A stretch of DNA of 64,000 nucleotides from Plutella xylostella (GCF_932276165.1 NC_064007.1:630001-694000); one strand, 5' to 3'; shown: positions 32,506 through 45,360, counted from the first letter of the stretch. Program-made: numbers and translations. Notes: generated by a model not told the origin, from the sequence alone.

Positions 32506-33900
32506 TCTCTGCCGGCACCGGTTTACACCGGCGTCGGCGTATCAATCATGTGACTGCCTCCCAAGAAAATAAAGGCTGAATGGCGATAAGATGTTATCCA
32601 ATAAACATTTGCAACTTTTTAAATAAATCGTTGAAGTAAGCAAATATTTTCTCCATTAACACTACTAGCGCTATCTATGATTTATAATTGTAACTCGCAA
32701 CGTCGAGGCTTTGCTTCGCCTCGCGATCTATGAGTTTTTAACACATAGTTCAAGGCTATCTCCATAGATGGCGTTACAAGTTTTAAATAGTCGATCCATT
32801 TTCCTGCTACGCCGCGCTGCGTAGCAACCTTGTTGTAGCAATTTTGTGTTAGTTATACTTTTTTTTAAAAAATAGCCTATTTGGATTCCCACCCCTATTT
32901 ATACTGACTTATTTTTATTCATTAAAAACTGTAAAAATATGGAAGCTTATTTATATTCTCTACTTACTAACTTTATTCTTATACTTCACCAAATCACTTC
33001 AGGCGTTAACAAAAAATCTAAATGTAATGATCTTATAATATTGAGCTGTATCTGTAAGGCAGTAAATGAATACTTACCTATAAACTTACTAAACTCCATT
33101 ATTCGTCTAGATTAACAAAATCTAAGTTACGGACTCTATCGCATTTAAGCTACCTTTAAACTTACCATAAATTACCAATTGCATGAAAGCTCTTTTTATG
33201 TAAGCTGGAGTTATTAAAAGAGGTTTCCATATCTAGGCTATATTTGAGAGATTACTTACTGTAAAATTGCACTGGACCTGCATTAATATCCAGAAACTTT
33301 CAGAAAGTTCTAGAAATTACGATATAATATATCGTTATCGTTATCATTACCCGTGACAGTCACCGGCTCCGCTAACACTGACCTTACATTGAAATCCTTA
33401 CACGATTTCGCAACACCATACATATTGAACTATGAGGAGCCCGTTCCATACGACACACAATTTATTTATGTTTGCGAAGAAACACGTTTGTTAGATTGCA
33501 TAAGTAAAGATCTTAGAAAACACATGAAGTACCTACGTTGCGTTGTATGAAGTGTGATTTGGTGTTAATCATATTTACAGATTGATTTAATTTATTGAAC
33601 GGGCCCAGGCTGTTTTTTTTCTTCAATTTAATTAAAATTGAATTTCCAGTTTGTGATTTGACAACAAATCAGTTCTTTGGATTACATTTGACTTTGAAAG
33701 AAAGTCACTGGATAATTTGCTGAGTTTTGACATTAAGTTTCCAGTTGTAGTTTATAAGAAACGGGCCTCAGGTGGTTTATCGCAAACAGAACCGGTCAGC
33801 GATTAGTAGGTATGTGCGAGGTATTCGCTCCTGACCTACCGCTCGCTGGCGGGTAGCGAGGAGAGACCACTGTGGCGTAGCTCACTGAACTTTATACTAG
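32506..33900. other. Non-genic AT-rich region
   Basis: No supported gene. A small palindrome TGCTACGC..GCGTAGCA lies at about 32806-32827. An open stretch near 33353-33550 has no splice or family support. Confidence 0.4.
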
Positions 33901-33902
33901 GA

Positions 33903-34079
33903 GCCGGTTTTTTGATCCGTGGTTAACTTCAATCAATAATTGCTTTTCATTTTGCATGAATAAAAATGAAAAGCAATGATTAACCATTAGTCAAGTCACG
34001 TTTCAAGCGTGATAGTTGCATACGATTTTTTTTTCATTTTGACAAATGGTTCAGTAAACTACGGACCGAAGAACCGGCC
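33903..34079. mobile_element. Palindromic MITE, about 180 bp
   Basis: Ends GCCGGTTTTTTGATCCGTGG and its imperfect complement (ACGGACCGAAGAACCGGC). The interior also folds: 'attgcttttcatttt' against 'aaaaatgaaaagcaat'. Confidence 0.65.
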
Positions 34080-34083
34080 GTTG

Positions 34084-36251
34084 GTAAAAGTGAAACAATT
34101 TTATTCCAAGTGAAGATTTTACAACTTATTTTGTCATCATAAGCCTATAGCAGTCCACTGATAAACGTAGGTAGGTAGGCGTTAGTAAGTATAATTTTTC
34201 CCGAGGGAACACCGGGCTAGACTGTGTAAACTACATGTCAAATTAATGAAAAATTGTTAAGTTTCAGCCGTTTTCCTATGAAACAGCCACCCATCCATAG
34301 TTACAAACTTTCACGTTTATAGTATTCAAAGAGAGATCTAGAAAGCTCTATGAGTGGTATCTTTATAATACTCACTTTGTGACCTGGTTAAAACAACCTT
34401 AAAACCAGCGTGTATCGTGTACATATGAGTATATACCGTTGTATGTATGTATATTATGTACTTGTGTATGTGTTTATGGAGACAATTTATATAACCGTAA
34501 AGTAATGGTTTAATTGATAGTCCATTCAAAAGTGTGTTATTTAGATATTAGTTATTACTTAGTATAATACTACTTACTTATAACTTAGTATCTGGTGGTT
34601 AATCTTGTTCATAATAAAATAAAATTATGAATGTAGAAACAAATCAATGGACATAAACATAATTAATGCACGTGTAACTAATTTCACCCCTTGTTTTCGG
34701 TAGGAGATTATAATTTCTTGATTTTGACATTTTGTGAGTGGATCTTTTTCATTGCTCGCGACAGTCGCGAGTGTTTTAAGACATTATCCTAACGTGAAGT
34801 TTTTTTTTTCAGGTAAGCCTCAGAACTGAATGATTGGTGAAAAATATACCTAGCTAAACAATATAACGTAAGTTGCTAATAAACGGTATTATTTTTGAGA
34901 CCGTATTTTTGATCAGCTTAAATATATTGAAGATATTTTGTAACTTTTTTGTAAGTACATTTATTCTCTCATTAAATATGTTTAAGCTAATATGAAAAGT
35001 CTGAAAAGTATACATACCTGCCATCTTGACAACACACGAAAAAGAGGGTTGCTAATGCGATAGCATACGGTTGTTGTGTTATAAGCTTCATCAATATCTG
35101 AAGTTATTTCCCAAAATCTCCACGTTTAGCAGGCTTGAAGAGAAACCATATAATACCTATCACATATAAATATCTAAGAACCGACGAATTTGTACCCAGC
35201 TTTGGATACGCATGTCTTCTTAGATGCTGATAATGATAATTATTATGTCACGGGCTTTATGCGTGTACCCAAGTGCCCAGTCTAAGAAGACGCACAACGG
35301 AGACACCCATGGAACATCAGACCCAGTCGACTCCAGTTGGAACCAGATCTATCTGAACCTAATATCATAGGAATGCTCATGTATTTAATTGATCGTATGC
35401 CAAATTCAGAGTGCGCTGAAAACGGCCCTCGCATTCGAAGAAAAACTTTAACGACTGGCAATTAGGTTTCATTTACGATGTAGGGTATTGATACTAGTTG
35501 TAATAGAATACCGCCTTTGTCTTGTGGGTTGTAAGGGTGGTGTTTGAAAGAGTGTAGCTTTGTTTTGAGGTGATTAAATGTTTCCACTGGGGTCTCGGAT
35601 CTCTTTGATGTCCGTGAGAGTGTGACTGCGTATGTTTGGTCCTGATTAGTGCTGGAGCTTTTTGTCGTTAATCTTAATAGGTGAAGGGCAAACGTATGGG
35701 GAAATTAATTTATGGGAAACAATAATTTAAGCTGTTTGAGTACCATCAAAATGTTTAGGGAATTAATTTAAGGGTCATCTGGAAACTTACAGCAATAAAA
35801 ACAATATACGCACATGATCTTCACCAACATACGTACTGCTACATACGTCCACGGCTGGACATAGGCCTTTCATGAAGGCCTAGAGGATAGGGATGGTCTA
35901 GGGTCTGTCACCGTGCTAGGGGTCTAGTACAGGTTTGATAATTTGGCGAAAACTATAAAAGTTTACGTTTTCTCGCATACTTAGTGGCGCCTGTTGCAGA
36001 AACTATCATGAAACTTTTGACAGATAAAGTATCCAGATAACAGCAGAAAACGTATACTTACTTAAACGTAGACGTATAGTTTTCAAAAATAGCAAATCCC
36101 GTACTAGACGCCTAGGGATTAGCCAGTCAGTCTGTAACAGTTCTCTAGTTTCCTTCCACGCTTCATGATGTTATCATCATCATAAAACACACATGGTGCG
36201 TTATTCCCGAATATGCCTTCACGTCACATAACCCTCAATCGTTGACGTCAC
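34084..36251. other. Non-genic region with short repeat remnants
   Basis: No convincing exon. Remnants include an RTE-tail-like 'cctatagcagtccactgat' at about 34143 and 'ggctggacataggcc' near 35853, plus CATTGCTCGCGACAG, related to the mariner MITE ends, at about 34752. Confidence 0.4.
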
Positions 36252-36390
36252 AGGGTCACTCTATATGACGGAAAACGAAGTTCCGAAGCGCTGCTGCGCG
36301 GGCCAAGACTCTATCTCGTTGTATTAAACGTGCCGATTGCACGACAGCTCCCGTTCGTTCGTTTTTCGTCAGTATATAGAGTAACCCTCC
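36252..36390. mobile_element. MITE family with AGGGTCACTCTAT ends, copy 1
   Basis: Inverted ends AGGGTCACTCTATATGACGG and the complement of GTATATAGAGTAACCCT, with an internal 'ttgtattaaacgtgccgattgc'. Copies are at 46831-46980 and 56191-56330 (inverted). Confidence 0.75.
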
Positions 36391-36879
36391 AGTTCTAAAG
36401 ATATAAGCAGACATAATCGTCATCATCATCGTCATCGGGTGATGAAAGCTGTTGTTATTACGCGGAGGAAGTGCCAATATACCGCGGGGGTTGGGCCGTT
36501 TTAGAATGCGTATTTGGACTTGAAGAAATGACAGTGGTTTTGATTTTGGAAATTAAATCATAAATAGTTACGCACGTTTTCTTATAATTTGTAAAAAGCC
36601 TTTTAGTATAAGTAGTAAAAGATGCACTGAACAGAACATACACCAAAAATTACAAGTTGGACCTAGCCATAAACAGTATAACACAGACACTAGAATTTAA
36701 GTCTCACAAGAATTATAGTCGGGAAAAGCGTACGTACGTCACTATAATTTTCATCTCAATATTAATAAAACACGTTGTAGTAAAAATATAAAAAGTGACA
36801 CTATAATGACGAGGTCGCCGTCCAGACGATGCGTAGACGATGCGGCATACACTTGAAATAAAACTACGATCATCCTAAT

Positions 36880-37085
36880 CCTAACTAATATTATAAATGC
36901 GAAAGTAACTGTGTCTGTCTGTCTGTTACTCTTTCAGGCCAAAACTACTGAACGGATTTGAATGAAATTTGGTATACATAGGGTCTAGACCCTGAGAAAG
37001 AACATAGGCTACTTTTTATCCCGGAATTCCCACTGGAAAACTTTTAAAGGCGAAGCGAAGCTCGCGAGAACAGCTATCTATCATA
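36880..37085 (-). repeat. Lepidopteran RTE/SINE-type 3' tail repeat, copy 2
   Basis: Inverted copy of the repeat at 5829-6036, containing 'taatattataaatgcgaaag', (CTGT)n, 'gggtctagaccctgagaaag' and 'ggctactttttatcccgg'. Confidence 0.75.
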
Positions 37086-38149
37086 ATTTTCTTATGCGAG
37101 AATATTCCAGAGCCTGGTTTAAATACCAAAACTGGGAGAATTCTAGTGGTGGACGATTATTGGTTGACGATGAAGTCTGAATGAGATCTAGGGAAGTCTA
37201 GTGTAGGCATAGAGCATCCGTAATCCGTATATTTACCCCTCGTTAGCTTGAATGAAAGCTCTTATTTTCAAAAAAAAAAAACAACACCCTTTAAACTCGT
37301 CATAACTGCAGATGTAGGGTGGCCTTGGTTTAAAATACAGGGAAAACTTCACTGCATGGTTTTTCCAAAATCTCCTGGCTTTTAGATCAGGTAATGATAT
37401 ATACTTTAGGTGGTAGGTACAGGTTTATTTGTGAGGCATGAAAAGACCCTGAAAGACACACCCGCAACAGATGCTAATATGTATGTCTAGCTTTCACCAT
37501 GGCGAGTTGGTGACAAACTCTATTTTCTTGCCTTTGGTCTTTCCCAGCGTGAAACGCTAAGAATATGATCAATGATGCTGTAATAATCGTAACTGTCCGA
37601 CTGTCTGTGCAAATAATGCACTTCTGAATTCTGAGCTCTCATTACTGAAGTGAATTGTGTACTCAGGCGACAGGCACTTGGCATATCACCTTGGGTAGCC
37701 ATCGTGCGCTATTTTAGGAAATTCTTATCTCATCCAGTCATCTCGTCGTTTCCTCTGCCTCTTGAATTTATGACTTCAGCCATTTGGAGTTAAACACATT
37801 TCAGTTTTACGCGCAATAGACTCAATATTTCCGTGTGTGTTTTGTGAAAACGTTACGTCAACTTGCGCAAAATGAGGACTCAAAACGAAATACGTTACTC
37901 AGGAGGCAATTATTCGTTCTCACGTGTGTTTACCTTGAGTTTACAGCGTTTAGGCGTAAATCTTCGATCCAAGCAGTTATTTTAGCAGCAACCCTAACAG
38001 TCTGGCGTTAGCAGTCGGTGATTCCAATTAGGTATTCTATTTTAGAATGCGCGCGTCCAGACGTATGCGACTCTCGGCAAGCGCGCACCGCCGCTCATAA
38101 TAACCACTAATAACACATAAAAATTAATAAAATCCACCTAAAAATCGCC

Positions 38150-38407
38150 AAACATCCTGCCTGTCAAACAATGACAGTTACAATCCGTTGTTCGAAGTTC
38201 AAATTTCGGCGGGAACCGAGCGTGAGTGCAGCCAGTGTTTTGTTTTTTAATTGTGGGAGCCGTGCGCTACAAAAGAAAAATACAGCTGGAAATTGATGTG
38301 TTAGCGGCCAGTGGTCTCTTTATGTGACAGTGAATATTGTGACGTGATTAAAAATAAATAAAGTGTAAAGTTGATTGCGAGGACGCCAGCGGCCGCCGTG
38401 TGTTGTG
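38150..38407 (+). promoter_or_regulatory. Probable promoter and 5' UTR
   Basis: The region is richer in G+C than its surroundings. It has an E2F-like GGCGGGAA (about 38208-38215), an initiator-like GCCAGTGTTTTG near 38234 and no ATG that interferes strongly before 38408. It leads into the coding first exon. Confidence 0.45.
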
Positions 38408-38495
38408 ATGCGTCGCTCTATTATTGTTCTGATGTCGTACCGAATGGGATCGAGTTCGGATTTCAAAAAGACCCTCAATTTGGATAATTTTGTGC
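38408..38495 (+). CDS. Candidate short first coding exon of an unrecognised gene
   Basis: ATG at 38408 opens MRRSIIVLMSYRMGSSSDF and KKTLNLDNFV, reaching a consensus splice donor (C|GTGAGTAA) at 38496. Internal ATGs give possible starts at MSYRMG (38432) and MGSSSD. If unspliced, the frame stops six bases after the donor, which supports splicing. No family is recognised and the following exons are not identified in the window. Confidence 0.45.
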
Positions 38496-38892
38496 GTGAG
38501 TAAATTGGCCTGGAATTATCTATCATTTTACATTTTCCGGCCCTTTATATTGCATACTTATGTATGTACCGATGGTGGGTTCACAGATCAATTGTGTTAG
38601 TCTGTTAACGTGTGATAAGATAGGTACTATGAGATAGTATCACAAAAGTTGAAATGTAAATCTCTTGTTTCGTCTTATCATGAGATTGTGGTTCTTATGC
38701 GTATGAAACGTTAAAAAGGATTTACTTGTATTTTTTCAAATATTTTGATATACTCGTACGTATGCAGATAGGTGTTAGATATAGATAGGCGCCACACCAC
38801 GTATCTAATGTTATCTTATAGCACGTGAACACAGTATCTAGTTGAAGTTTTTCTATGTATAAAAATATTTTAAATTACATAAAATTCGGCAT

Positions 38893-39006
38893 TTGTCGTA
38901 AAGCCTAGTCAGAGGCCTTCGGGCAGCTTAAAAACATCTGACAGTCGAGTTGACCCGAAAACTCTCAGTACAAGCTTGCTTGTGTCGGGTCCACCAACCC
39001 TCCTTG
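38893..39006 (+). repeat. SINE body fragment
   Basis: It contains 'cctagtcagaggccttcggg', 'catctgacagtcgagttg' and 'acaagcttgcttgtgt', as in the inverted copy at 39530-39630 and in 62965-63030. Confidence 0.7.
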
Positions 39007-39421
39007 CCAAATTTTGTACCAAGTACCTACAATATATTCATATACCTACCTACTTACCTAGCTCACATAATTATATACCCAAACTGCATTAAATATGGTG
39101 GATAGTTGACTTTTTATTTTGACTCTTTAGCTTGCAGTCATCTGTATTAATAAGACAAGTAATAGGATCCCCGCTGCTCGTCTTGTCTCGTGTCATATAG
39201 CCCAGTTGTACATAACAGGCGTAGTATTACGAGCCATGTGCATGTCGCTAATGACACAAGCTTAATGGGAGGTCACGGTTGCTACACTGACAGTTAAAAT
39301 GCCGCGAAAACTTAGTGACAGTTTGTGTTTAAAATGCGCGAAAATTTACTGTCTCCTGCGCATCCCAAGTGGACAGAGTAAATGTGTTGAATTCATAAGA
39401 TACATGTAAATGTTTGAATAG

Positions 39422-39805
39422 TACTTCATCACGACCCATTACGTCCCCACTGCTGGGGACGGGTCTCCTTCCAATGAAGGAAGGGTTTAGGCCTAGTCCA
39501 CCACGCTGGCCAAGTGCGGGTTGGTGGACCCCAACACAGGCAAGCTTGTGCTGAGAGAGTTGTCGGGTAAGTGGGCAACCCGACTGTCAGATGTTTTCAA
39601 GCTGCCCGAAAGCCTCTGACTAGACTTAACGACTGCTGCCGAAGCAGCAACCGGGGCCCACGGCTTAACGTGCCGTCCGAAGCACGGAAGCGTCCAGAAA
39701 AGCACCACTTGAAATTGGTCACCCATCCAATGGCTGACCGTGTCAGTTGTTGCTTAACCTCAGCGATCAGATACGATCACTGAGGCCCGCTCGACTACGG
39801 ACGCT
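39422..39805 (-). mobile_element. SINE with 5S-rRNA-like head
   Basis: On plus the right end reads GGTCACCCATCCAATGGCTG, 'ttgcttaacctcagcgatcag' and 'cactgaggcccgctcgacta', which resembles the reverse complement of the 3' half of 5S rRNA. The body and tail (39422-39640) carry the shared SINE body and end CCCATTACGTCCCCACTGCT. The promoter would be internal, as in 5S-derived SINE3 elements. Confidence 0.7.
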
Positions 39806-40066
39806 TCTAAATAGTACTTAGTATCGTCAAATATGCAAGCTGAAGTGGCAGTGTGCTGGTCATATCTGCCGAAGAACTATGGACTGATAGACACTCACAG
39901 TTTTATGCTAGTGACAGTGGTCACAGTAATCTTTGAACAGTACTTACGATCATCGCTTTACGAAAGGTTGGTACAGCGTAATTCTCTGTTTATCCATCAT
40001 TTGTTGATCCTACGCATCATTCTACCATCATAAGCTGTAGGGAAAACTTTGAATAATTATATTCTT

Positions 40067-40275
40067 ACTAGCTGTTACCGTGAGCTTCGCTTCGCCTTTA
40101 AAAGTTTTCCCCCGTGGGAATTCCAGGATAAAAAGTAGCCTATGTTCTTTCTCAGGGTCTAGATCATCTGTATACAAAATTTCATTCAAATCCGTTCAGT
40201 AGGTAGCTTTGGCGTGAAGAAGTGACAGACAGACAGACAGTTACTTTCGCATTTATAATATTAGTTTGGGTAGTT
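40067..40275 (+). repeat. Lepidopteran RTE/SINE-type 3' tail repeat, copy 3
   Basis: Same order of blocks as at 5829-6036, ending with (CAGA)n and 'tttataatattagtttggg'. Confidence 0.75.
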
Positions 40276-40424
40276 AGGATAGAACAAGAGGCTGCTGAGA
40301 GGCTGGCAACGGCCATCTTACCTCAATTTCAGCCGACATCCTGACCAGACATATTTTATGGGTGTCATTTAAACGATCGCCAATTAAATCCGTTTTGAAT
40401 TTGCTAAATAATAGGTTTGAAGGC

Positions 40425-41262
40425 AAAATAGTAGATTTGCCAGCAAATTTTTGCCCCCAAACAATTTTAAATCAATTCAACAATTAATCACCTAAAATTG
40501 CCGGGATTTATGATCAAGTGGCAAGTTAACATTTATGTATATATTTTAATAGGTATGTCCACATAACTCGATGTTATGTTTAATATTTAAATGAAACAAA
40601 AAATTAAGTTTAAATCATCAATATTCTTAATTAAAAACAACATAAACAACCTTCTTCTAATTATAACTTAAACCTTAATCTTCTTCTAATCAAAAGCAAT
40701 CTTATTGTAATTAAAACTTAAACTTCCTCTTTTCATCATCATCATCATCAGCCAATAATCATCCACTGGTGGAGATAGATCCGCTCCCAAGGAGTGCCAC
40801 AACATTCGGTCCTCTGCCTTCCTCATCCAACCACTACCGGCTATCCGCCTAAGATCGTCAGTCCAGCGGGCAGGAGGGCGTCCCACGCTCCGTTTGCCTG
40901 TTCGTGGTCTCGACTCGAGAACTCGTCTACCCCAACGGTTATCGGTTCTTCGGCAGATATGACCAGCCCACTGCCTCTTCAGCTTGCATATTTTGACAGC
41001 TAAGTATGTCGGTAACCTTGGTCCTCTGACGGATAATCTCATTTCTGATACGATCCATCAGAGAAACTCCAAGCATAGCTCTCTCCATAGCACCGTCTCC
41101 GCTAATTTGTAAACTCATGTATTAAATTGCTAACGAATTATAATGTTTTAATAACTGGACCAATCATAATGTAACTACTGCAATGCTGATAAAATATTAA
41201 TTAAAAAGAAATCGCAACATGCGACCTAGAGTCAATATATTTGCTGGCAAATCTACTATTCT
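40425..41262. repeat. Possible TIR-bounded unit enclosing the RTE fragment
   Basis: 'aatagtagatttgccagcaa' at about 40425 is the inverse of 'tttgctggcaaatctactat' at about 41239-41258. Diverged copies of the TTGCTGGCAA motif continue to about 41510. Borders and class are uncertain. Confidence 0.35.
40725..41042 (-). pseudogene. RTE-type LINE ORF2 C-terminal fragment with (TGA)n tail
   Basis: The minus strand encodes ICKLKRQWAGHICRRTDNRW, GRRVLESRPRTGKRSVGRPP and ARWTDDLRRIAGSGWMRKAE, then the end of the ORF and a run of TGA/CAT trinucleotides at 40734-40751. This is the standard C-terminus of RTE-clade LINEs. The RT and endonuclease are absent (5' truncation). A second, shorter remnant lies near 52805-52850. 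Confidence 0.85.
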
Positions 41263-43311
41263 GCGGGCGCAGTTATTATTTGAGGAGCAAAAATAATATT
41301 CTGCATACAAAGTTTTTATTTATGTAATGAACTCAAATTTTTTGGCAATCCATCTATTATTTTAGATTTTTGTATTGATATTATTTGCTGATTCATACCA
41401 GAGGACACTTTTTATTTATTTGAGGACAAAAATATATTGTTGCGGTTGATCTATTAATTTGCTGATACAAGTTGATGACAAAAATAAACTTTGCTGGCAA
41501 GAAATATAGTTCCCATATTTTATTATTGTGCATAACTCATAAATCATAAAGTAAAATGAGTTGTTACTACAGTATACTATGATAGGTACTTCAGTAGTAA
41601 ATAAATGGAAAAATAATCCACATTGGTGAGGTTACATCATGCGTTCGCAATATTTTCTGTAGCAATTTACCCTTGTCCATACTGCCCATGATTGTCCGGT
41701 GTCCTCTGTGGGATTTTATTCTGGTTCCCTTGAACATACAGTTTACAAAGATACTTCAGTTTTACAATATTGATAAAGTTCCATTGTCTTGTGTGACATA
41801 GCGTTTTCAAATGTTATATGGTTAGCCGAGTCATGATCGACTGCCAGGGTGCTGTGAGTCTGAGTGCTTCCATCTCTCTATCTCCATTTGCATTCCTTTA
41901 CTGTTCCCTTTTCAGCTTTTTGATGGTCAGACAAATTCAAACCAACAGATACTATAATTGTATGGTTTATGAAACCTGTAAGTGTTTATTAAATCAAAAA
42001 GTCGTCGTTCGTCGTTCGTTCGTTATCCTCTTCATGTTTCGCCAAAATGATTAATTGTTATAATATGTAGGTAGGATTGCTCTACATCGTCTACATTCGC
42101 AAACATATTGCGTACATCAAGTAGTATTAATATTAAATTTATCGACAACATAATATTTGGAGGTAAAACAACGCTTAATGCGACAGGTTTACATATCTAG
42201 GCCGCAAACCCGCTAATTAAAATTTATATCTTCCATGTCGTATAAACGGACAATTTACTGCCAAACTACATTCTAATTGAAGACCCTCAAAATTGCGACT
42301 TTCGCAACGTGTACCAGTTTTTTTAAACCATACCTAACACAGACTGAAGCGTTAACAGGTGACAATGACGGCTGTGACAGATGACGTCGTCTCGACAACA
42401 ATGGCCGCCTGCTGACTAGCGCATCGGAACAATACAACTTTCGATTCGACACGAGCGAACGAGAATACAAGCCGTAGTATCGAGCTCGCTGTTGATTCAG
42501 TGTCATACTGTCGGCCCCTGCGCCCGCGCGTCCACCGCGGCACACCACGTGGTGTAAACAAACAAACGAACTGTCAGTGTTTGTGTGTGTAGTGTTGTGA
42601 ATCAATATTCGGAGGTCCGAGGATTTGAGCCGGCCAGAGCTGTGCGTGTTTGCGTTTGAACTTCGAGGAAATTCAGCAGGATTGCCCGTTTGTTATCCTT
42701 AACCGTCTGAGAATTTTGTTATGTTTGGTTATTCCTTTTAGACAAGCTATAACATCGATGCATTCTTTCGCAGTCCCGCTAAAGTCATTCGGTCATCGCG
42801 CTTTTGTTAACGTAATAATGGTTATTCAAACGTTATTCGGTTTTTGTGGTTGCAATAATAATACCTTTTGTAAAAACTGAGTTAAAATATGTTTTGACAG
42901 CCAATTATCATTCCTCAATTGCATTTTTAACAGAACTGTTGGAACCTGCTCATTAATGTTAAAAGGCTGCAATATTTTCCATAATCTTCATATTAGCAAT
43001 AATAATTAACGTCTGCCATAATGTTTTTTTATTGGTGTTTATTTGTTGTTTGAATCTTTATGACGAGTTCCAATTCCAATAATGAATGAATTGAATCGAA
43101 TTTCTTAAACCTTCATGATAAAGATTTTCTGTGGAACGGAAACCATACTGTCTAAAAGAAGTATACTTATTATTTTATTTAGGTAACAACTTCATGAGTT
43201 AGTAATTTTTTCGAATTTCCAAATGTTGTCCAGAATGATATCGCCTTTTAGTCTTACCACTATTACTTTTGCATCACTCTGTATTATTTATTATATTTTA
43301 TTATATTCCTA
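41263..43311. other. Non-genic DNA with a promoter-like island at 42.3-42.7 kb
   Basis: AT-rich except for 42340-42660. No coding exon with splice support is seen. Confidence 0.4.
42340..42660 (+). promoter_or_regulatory. GC-rich promoter-like island
   Basis: It contains clustered CpG (CCCCTGCGCCCGCGCGTCC), a CACGTGGTG E-box near 42545, TGACGTCGTC near 42382, and an initiator-like TCAGT before a GT-rich, AUG-poor stretch. It may be an alternative first exon of a plus-strand gene. Orientation is inferred. Confidence 0.35.
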
Positions 43312-43459
43312 CAATCATCACGAGCAATGAAAAAGTTCCAGCACCAAATTACTCCTAAACTGAAAAGGCTAGCTTACTAACCCCGTGTGCAATATTTTAA
43401 AACGTAAATATTTGGATCACAGTATTTTCTAAGTGGAACTTTTTCATTGCTCTTGAGTG
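43312..43459. mobile_element. Mariner-type MITE (CACGAGCAATG family), copy 2
   Basis: It has CACGAGCAATGAAAAAGTTCC at the left and GGAACTTTTTCATTGCTC at the right, both next to TA. Confidence 0.75.
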
Positions 43460-44210
43460 TATTTGCGTGCTAGTAACAGATAGCGGTGGTCGTCACGTTC
43501 TCTCCCAATCATTATGTGACAATCAACTTCAATCAAGTAAGACTATCTTGTTGATTGATTCCATCGCATTGTTGGCCTTCTGTCCCTCTTCCACTTCAGT
43601 GCTGTTTCGTATCGTCTCGCTCTGTCTCAGTCTTTCAGATTCCAAATTAGGTTGCTTGTTTTACTCTCTCAGATTACGTTCTACTGACTCTATGAAGTTA
43701 TATGATAAAGTCATCTATATAAACACAGTTCTAGGTACTTTCGTACCATGTCAAATTATAAATTCTGAAATTGTGATGTTTGGTTATGACAAGGTACAAA
43801 AGTGGCGTAGCTACTTATGAAACTGACAGTACATAAGTAGTTTTGTTTCGTCCAGTGTTACAGTTAATAATTAGGTACTTATTATGTTAGAGAAATTCTT
43901 ATTCCTTAGGTACCTACTTATAAAAGCAAATTGTAAGTACAAAGAAAACCTTTTAGGACCAAGAATAACCAAATAAGTATGTTAATTCATTAGATGCATC
44001 ATAGATACATTACACAATACGATATTGCACACAAACACAGAAATTACACGAGGAAATACACAACATAGATGGTACAATTGGCGGCCTTATTACTAAGAGT
44101 AATTTCTTCCAGACTACCACAGAGGAGAGAAATTATACATAAGAAATACATAATATAATACATAATTATGTACCTATAGTAACCTAACCAACGAACGTTT
44201 AAAAACCCCC
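43460..44210. other. Non-genic AT-rich region
   Basis: The open frame at 43467-43820 shows no family resemblance or splice context; nothing else is seen. Confidence 0.4.
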
Positions 44211-44400
44211 GACACTAAAAGTCGCATAACTTCAGAACGGCTCAGCCCATTTTGATAAAATATGGCTAAGAATACTCGTAGTAACATTAGCTATGACCAA
44301 AAAAACAATTCGAAAATCGCTTCAGGCGTTGGGAGCTACCCTACCAAATACAGATACACAGACACGTTTAACCTATAACACTCTTGTTTTTTGTCGGGGA
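44211..44400. repeat. Dispersed lepidopteran repeat ('ccccgacactaaaagtcgc')
   Basis: It begins 'aacccccgacactaaaagtc' and ends 'ttgttttttgtcgggga', giving short inverted CCCCGAC ends. I recognise the type from lepidopteran genomes but cannot name the class. Confidence 0.45.
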
Positions 44401-44654
44401 TTAATAAAATTAATATGAAGGTATAGTTTTTACATGTTATAATAAATAATTGAAGCATATCTCGGCACGGGTTGGTGGCATGCGTTTGTTTACTAAGTAT
44501 GCTGAAAATAATGTGTATCTAATCAATTTCAATACCTCTCGAGTGTATCGACTCTTAGCACTTTCAACGTGGATGCAATATAATACATTTTATTTTAATA
44601 CATTTAGGAGATAAAGTACAATGTATCGTATACAAATATGTTATCCTAAAGTAA

Positions 44655-44790
44655 TAATATAAATGCGAAAATTAAGATGTTGGTTGGTGACCCTTTCACG
44701 CAAATACTACTAGTAGGATTTTAATGAAATTTGGTACACAGGAAGCTGATGCCCTGGAATAACATAAGGTTACTTTTTATCCTGGAAATC
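44655..44790 (-). repeat. Diverged RTE/SINE-type tail repeat
   Basis: Blocks 'ttttaatgaaatttggtaca', 'gaagctgatgccctgg' and 'ttactttttatcctgg' resemble the inverted copy at 36880-37085. A similar remnant lies at about 9960-10070. Confidence 0.55.
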
Positions 44791-44800
44791 ATTCACCATT

Positions 44801-45360
44801 TTTTAGGGTTCCGTAGCCAAAATGGCAAAAACGGAACCCTTATAGTTTCGTCATGTCCGTCTGTCCGTCTGTCCGTCTGTCACAGCCGATTTACTCGGAA
44901 ACTATAAGTACTACAGTGATGAAATTTGATGGGAATATGTGTTGTATGAACCGCTACAAAAATATGACACTAAATAGTAAAAAAAAGAATTGGGGGTGGG
45001 GCCCCCCATACATGTAACTGAGGGATGAAATTTTTTTTTTCGATGTACATACCCGTGTGGGGTATCAATGGAAAGGTCTTTTAAAATGATATAAAGTTTT
45101 CTAAAAAACATTTTTCTTAAAGTGAACGGTTTTTGAGATATCAGCTCTCAAAGTCGTAAAAAGTATGTCCCCCCCCCTCTATTTTTATAACTACGGGGTA
45201 TAAAATTCTAAAAAAAATAGAGGTGATGCATGCTAATTAACTCTTTCAACGATTTTTGGTTTGATCAAAGTATCTCTTATAGTTTTTGAGATAGGTTGAT
45301 TTAACTGTAATTTGCTACGGAACCCTTTGTGCGCGAGCCCGACTCGCACTTGGCCGGTTT
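44801..45360 (+). repeat. Dispersed repeat from 'tagggttccgtagcc' to 'cgcacttggccgg'
   Basis: It starts TTTAGGGTTCCGTAGCCAAA, has a (GTCTGTCC)n stretch near 44860 and ends 'gagcccgactcgcacttgg'. It is a retroposon-like repeat I associate with Lepidoptera. No intact ORF. Confidence 0.6.

Noticed and set aside
33353..33550. Coding exon (65 codons)
   Set aside because: Composition and lack of splice-site context fit a chance open frame.
42273..42605. Minus-strand ORF of 110 codons
   Set aside because: It overlaps the GC-rich promoter-like island, where stop codons are rarer by composition; no family match.
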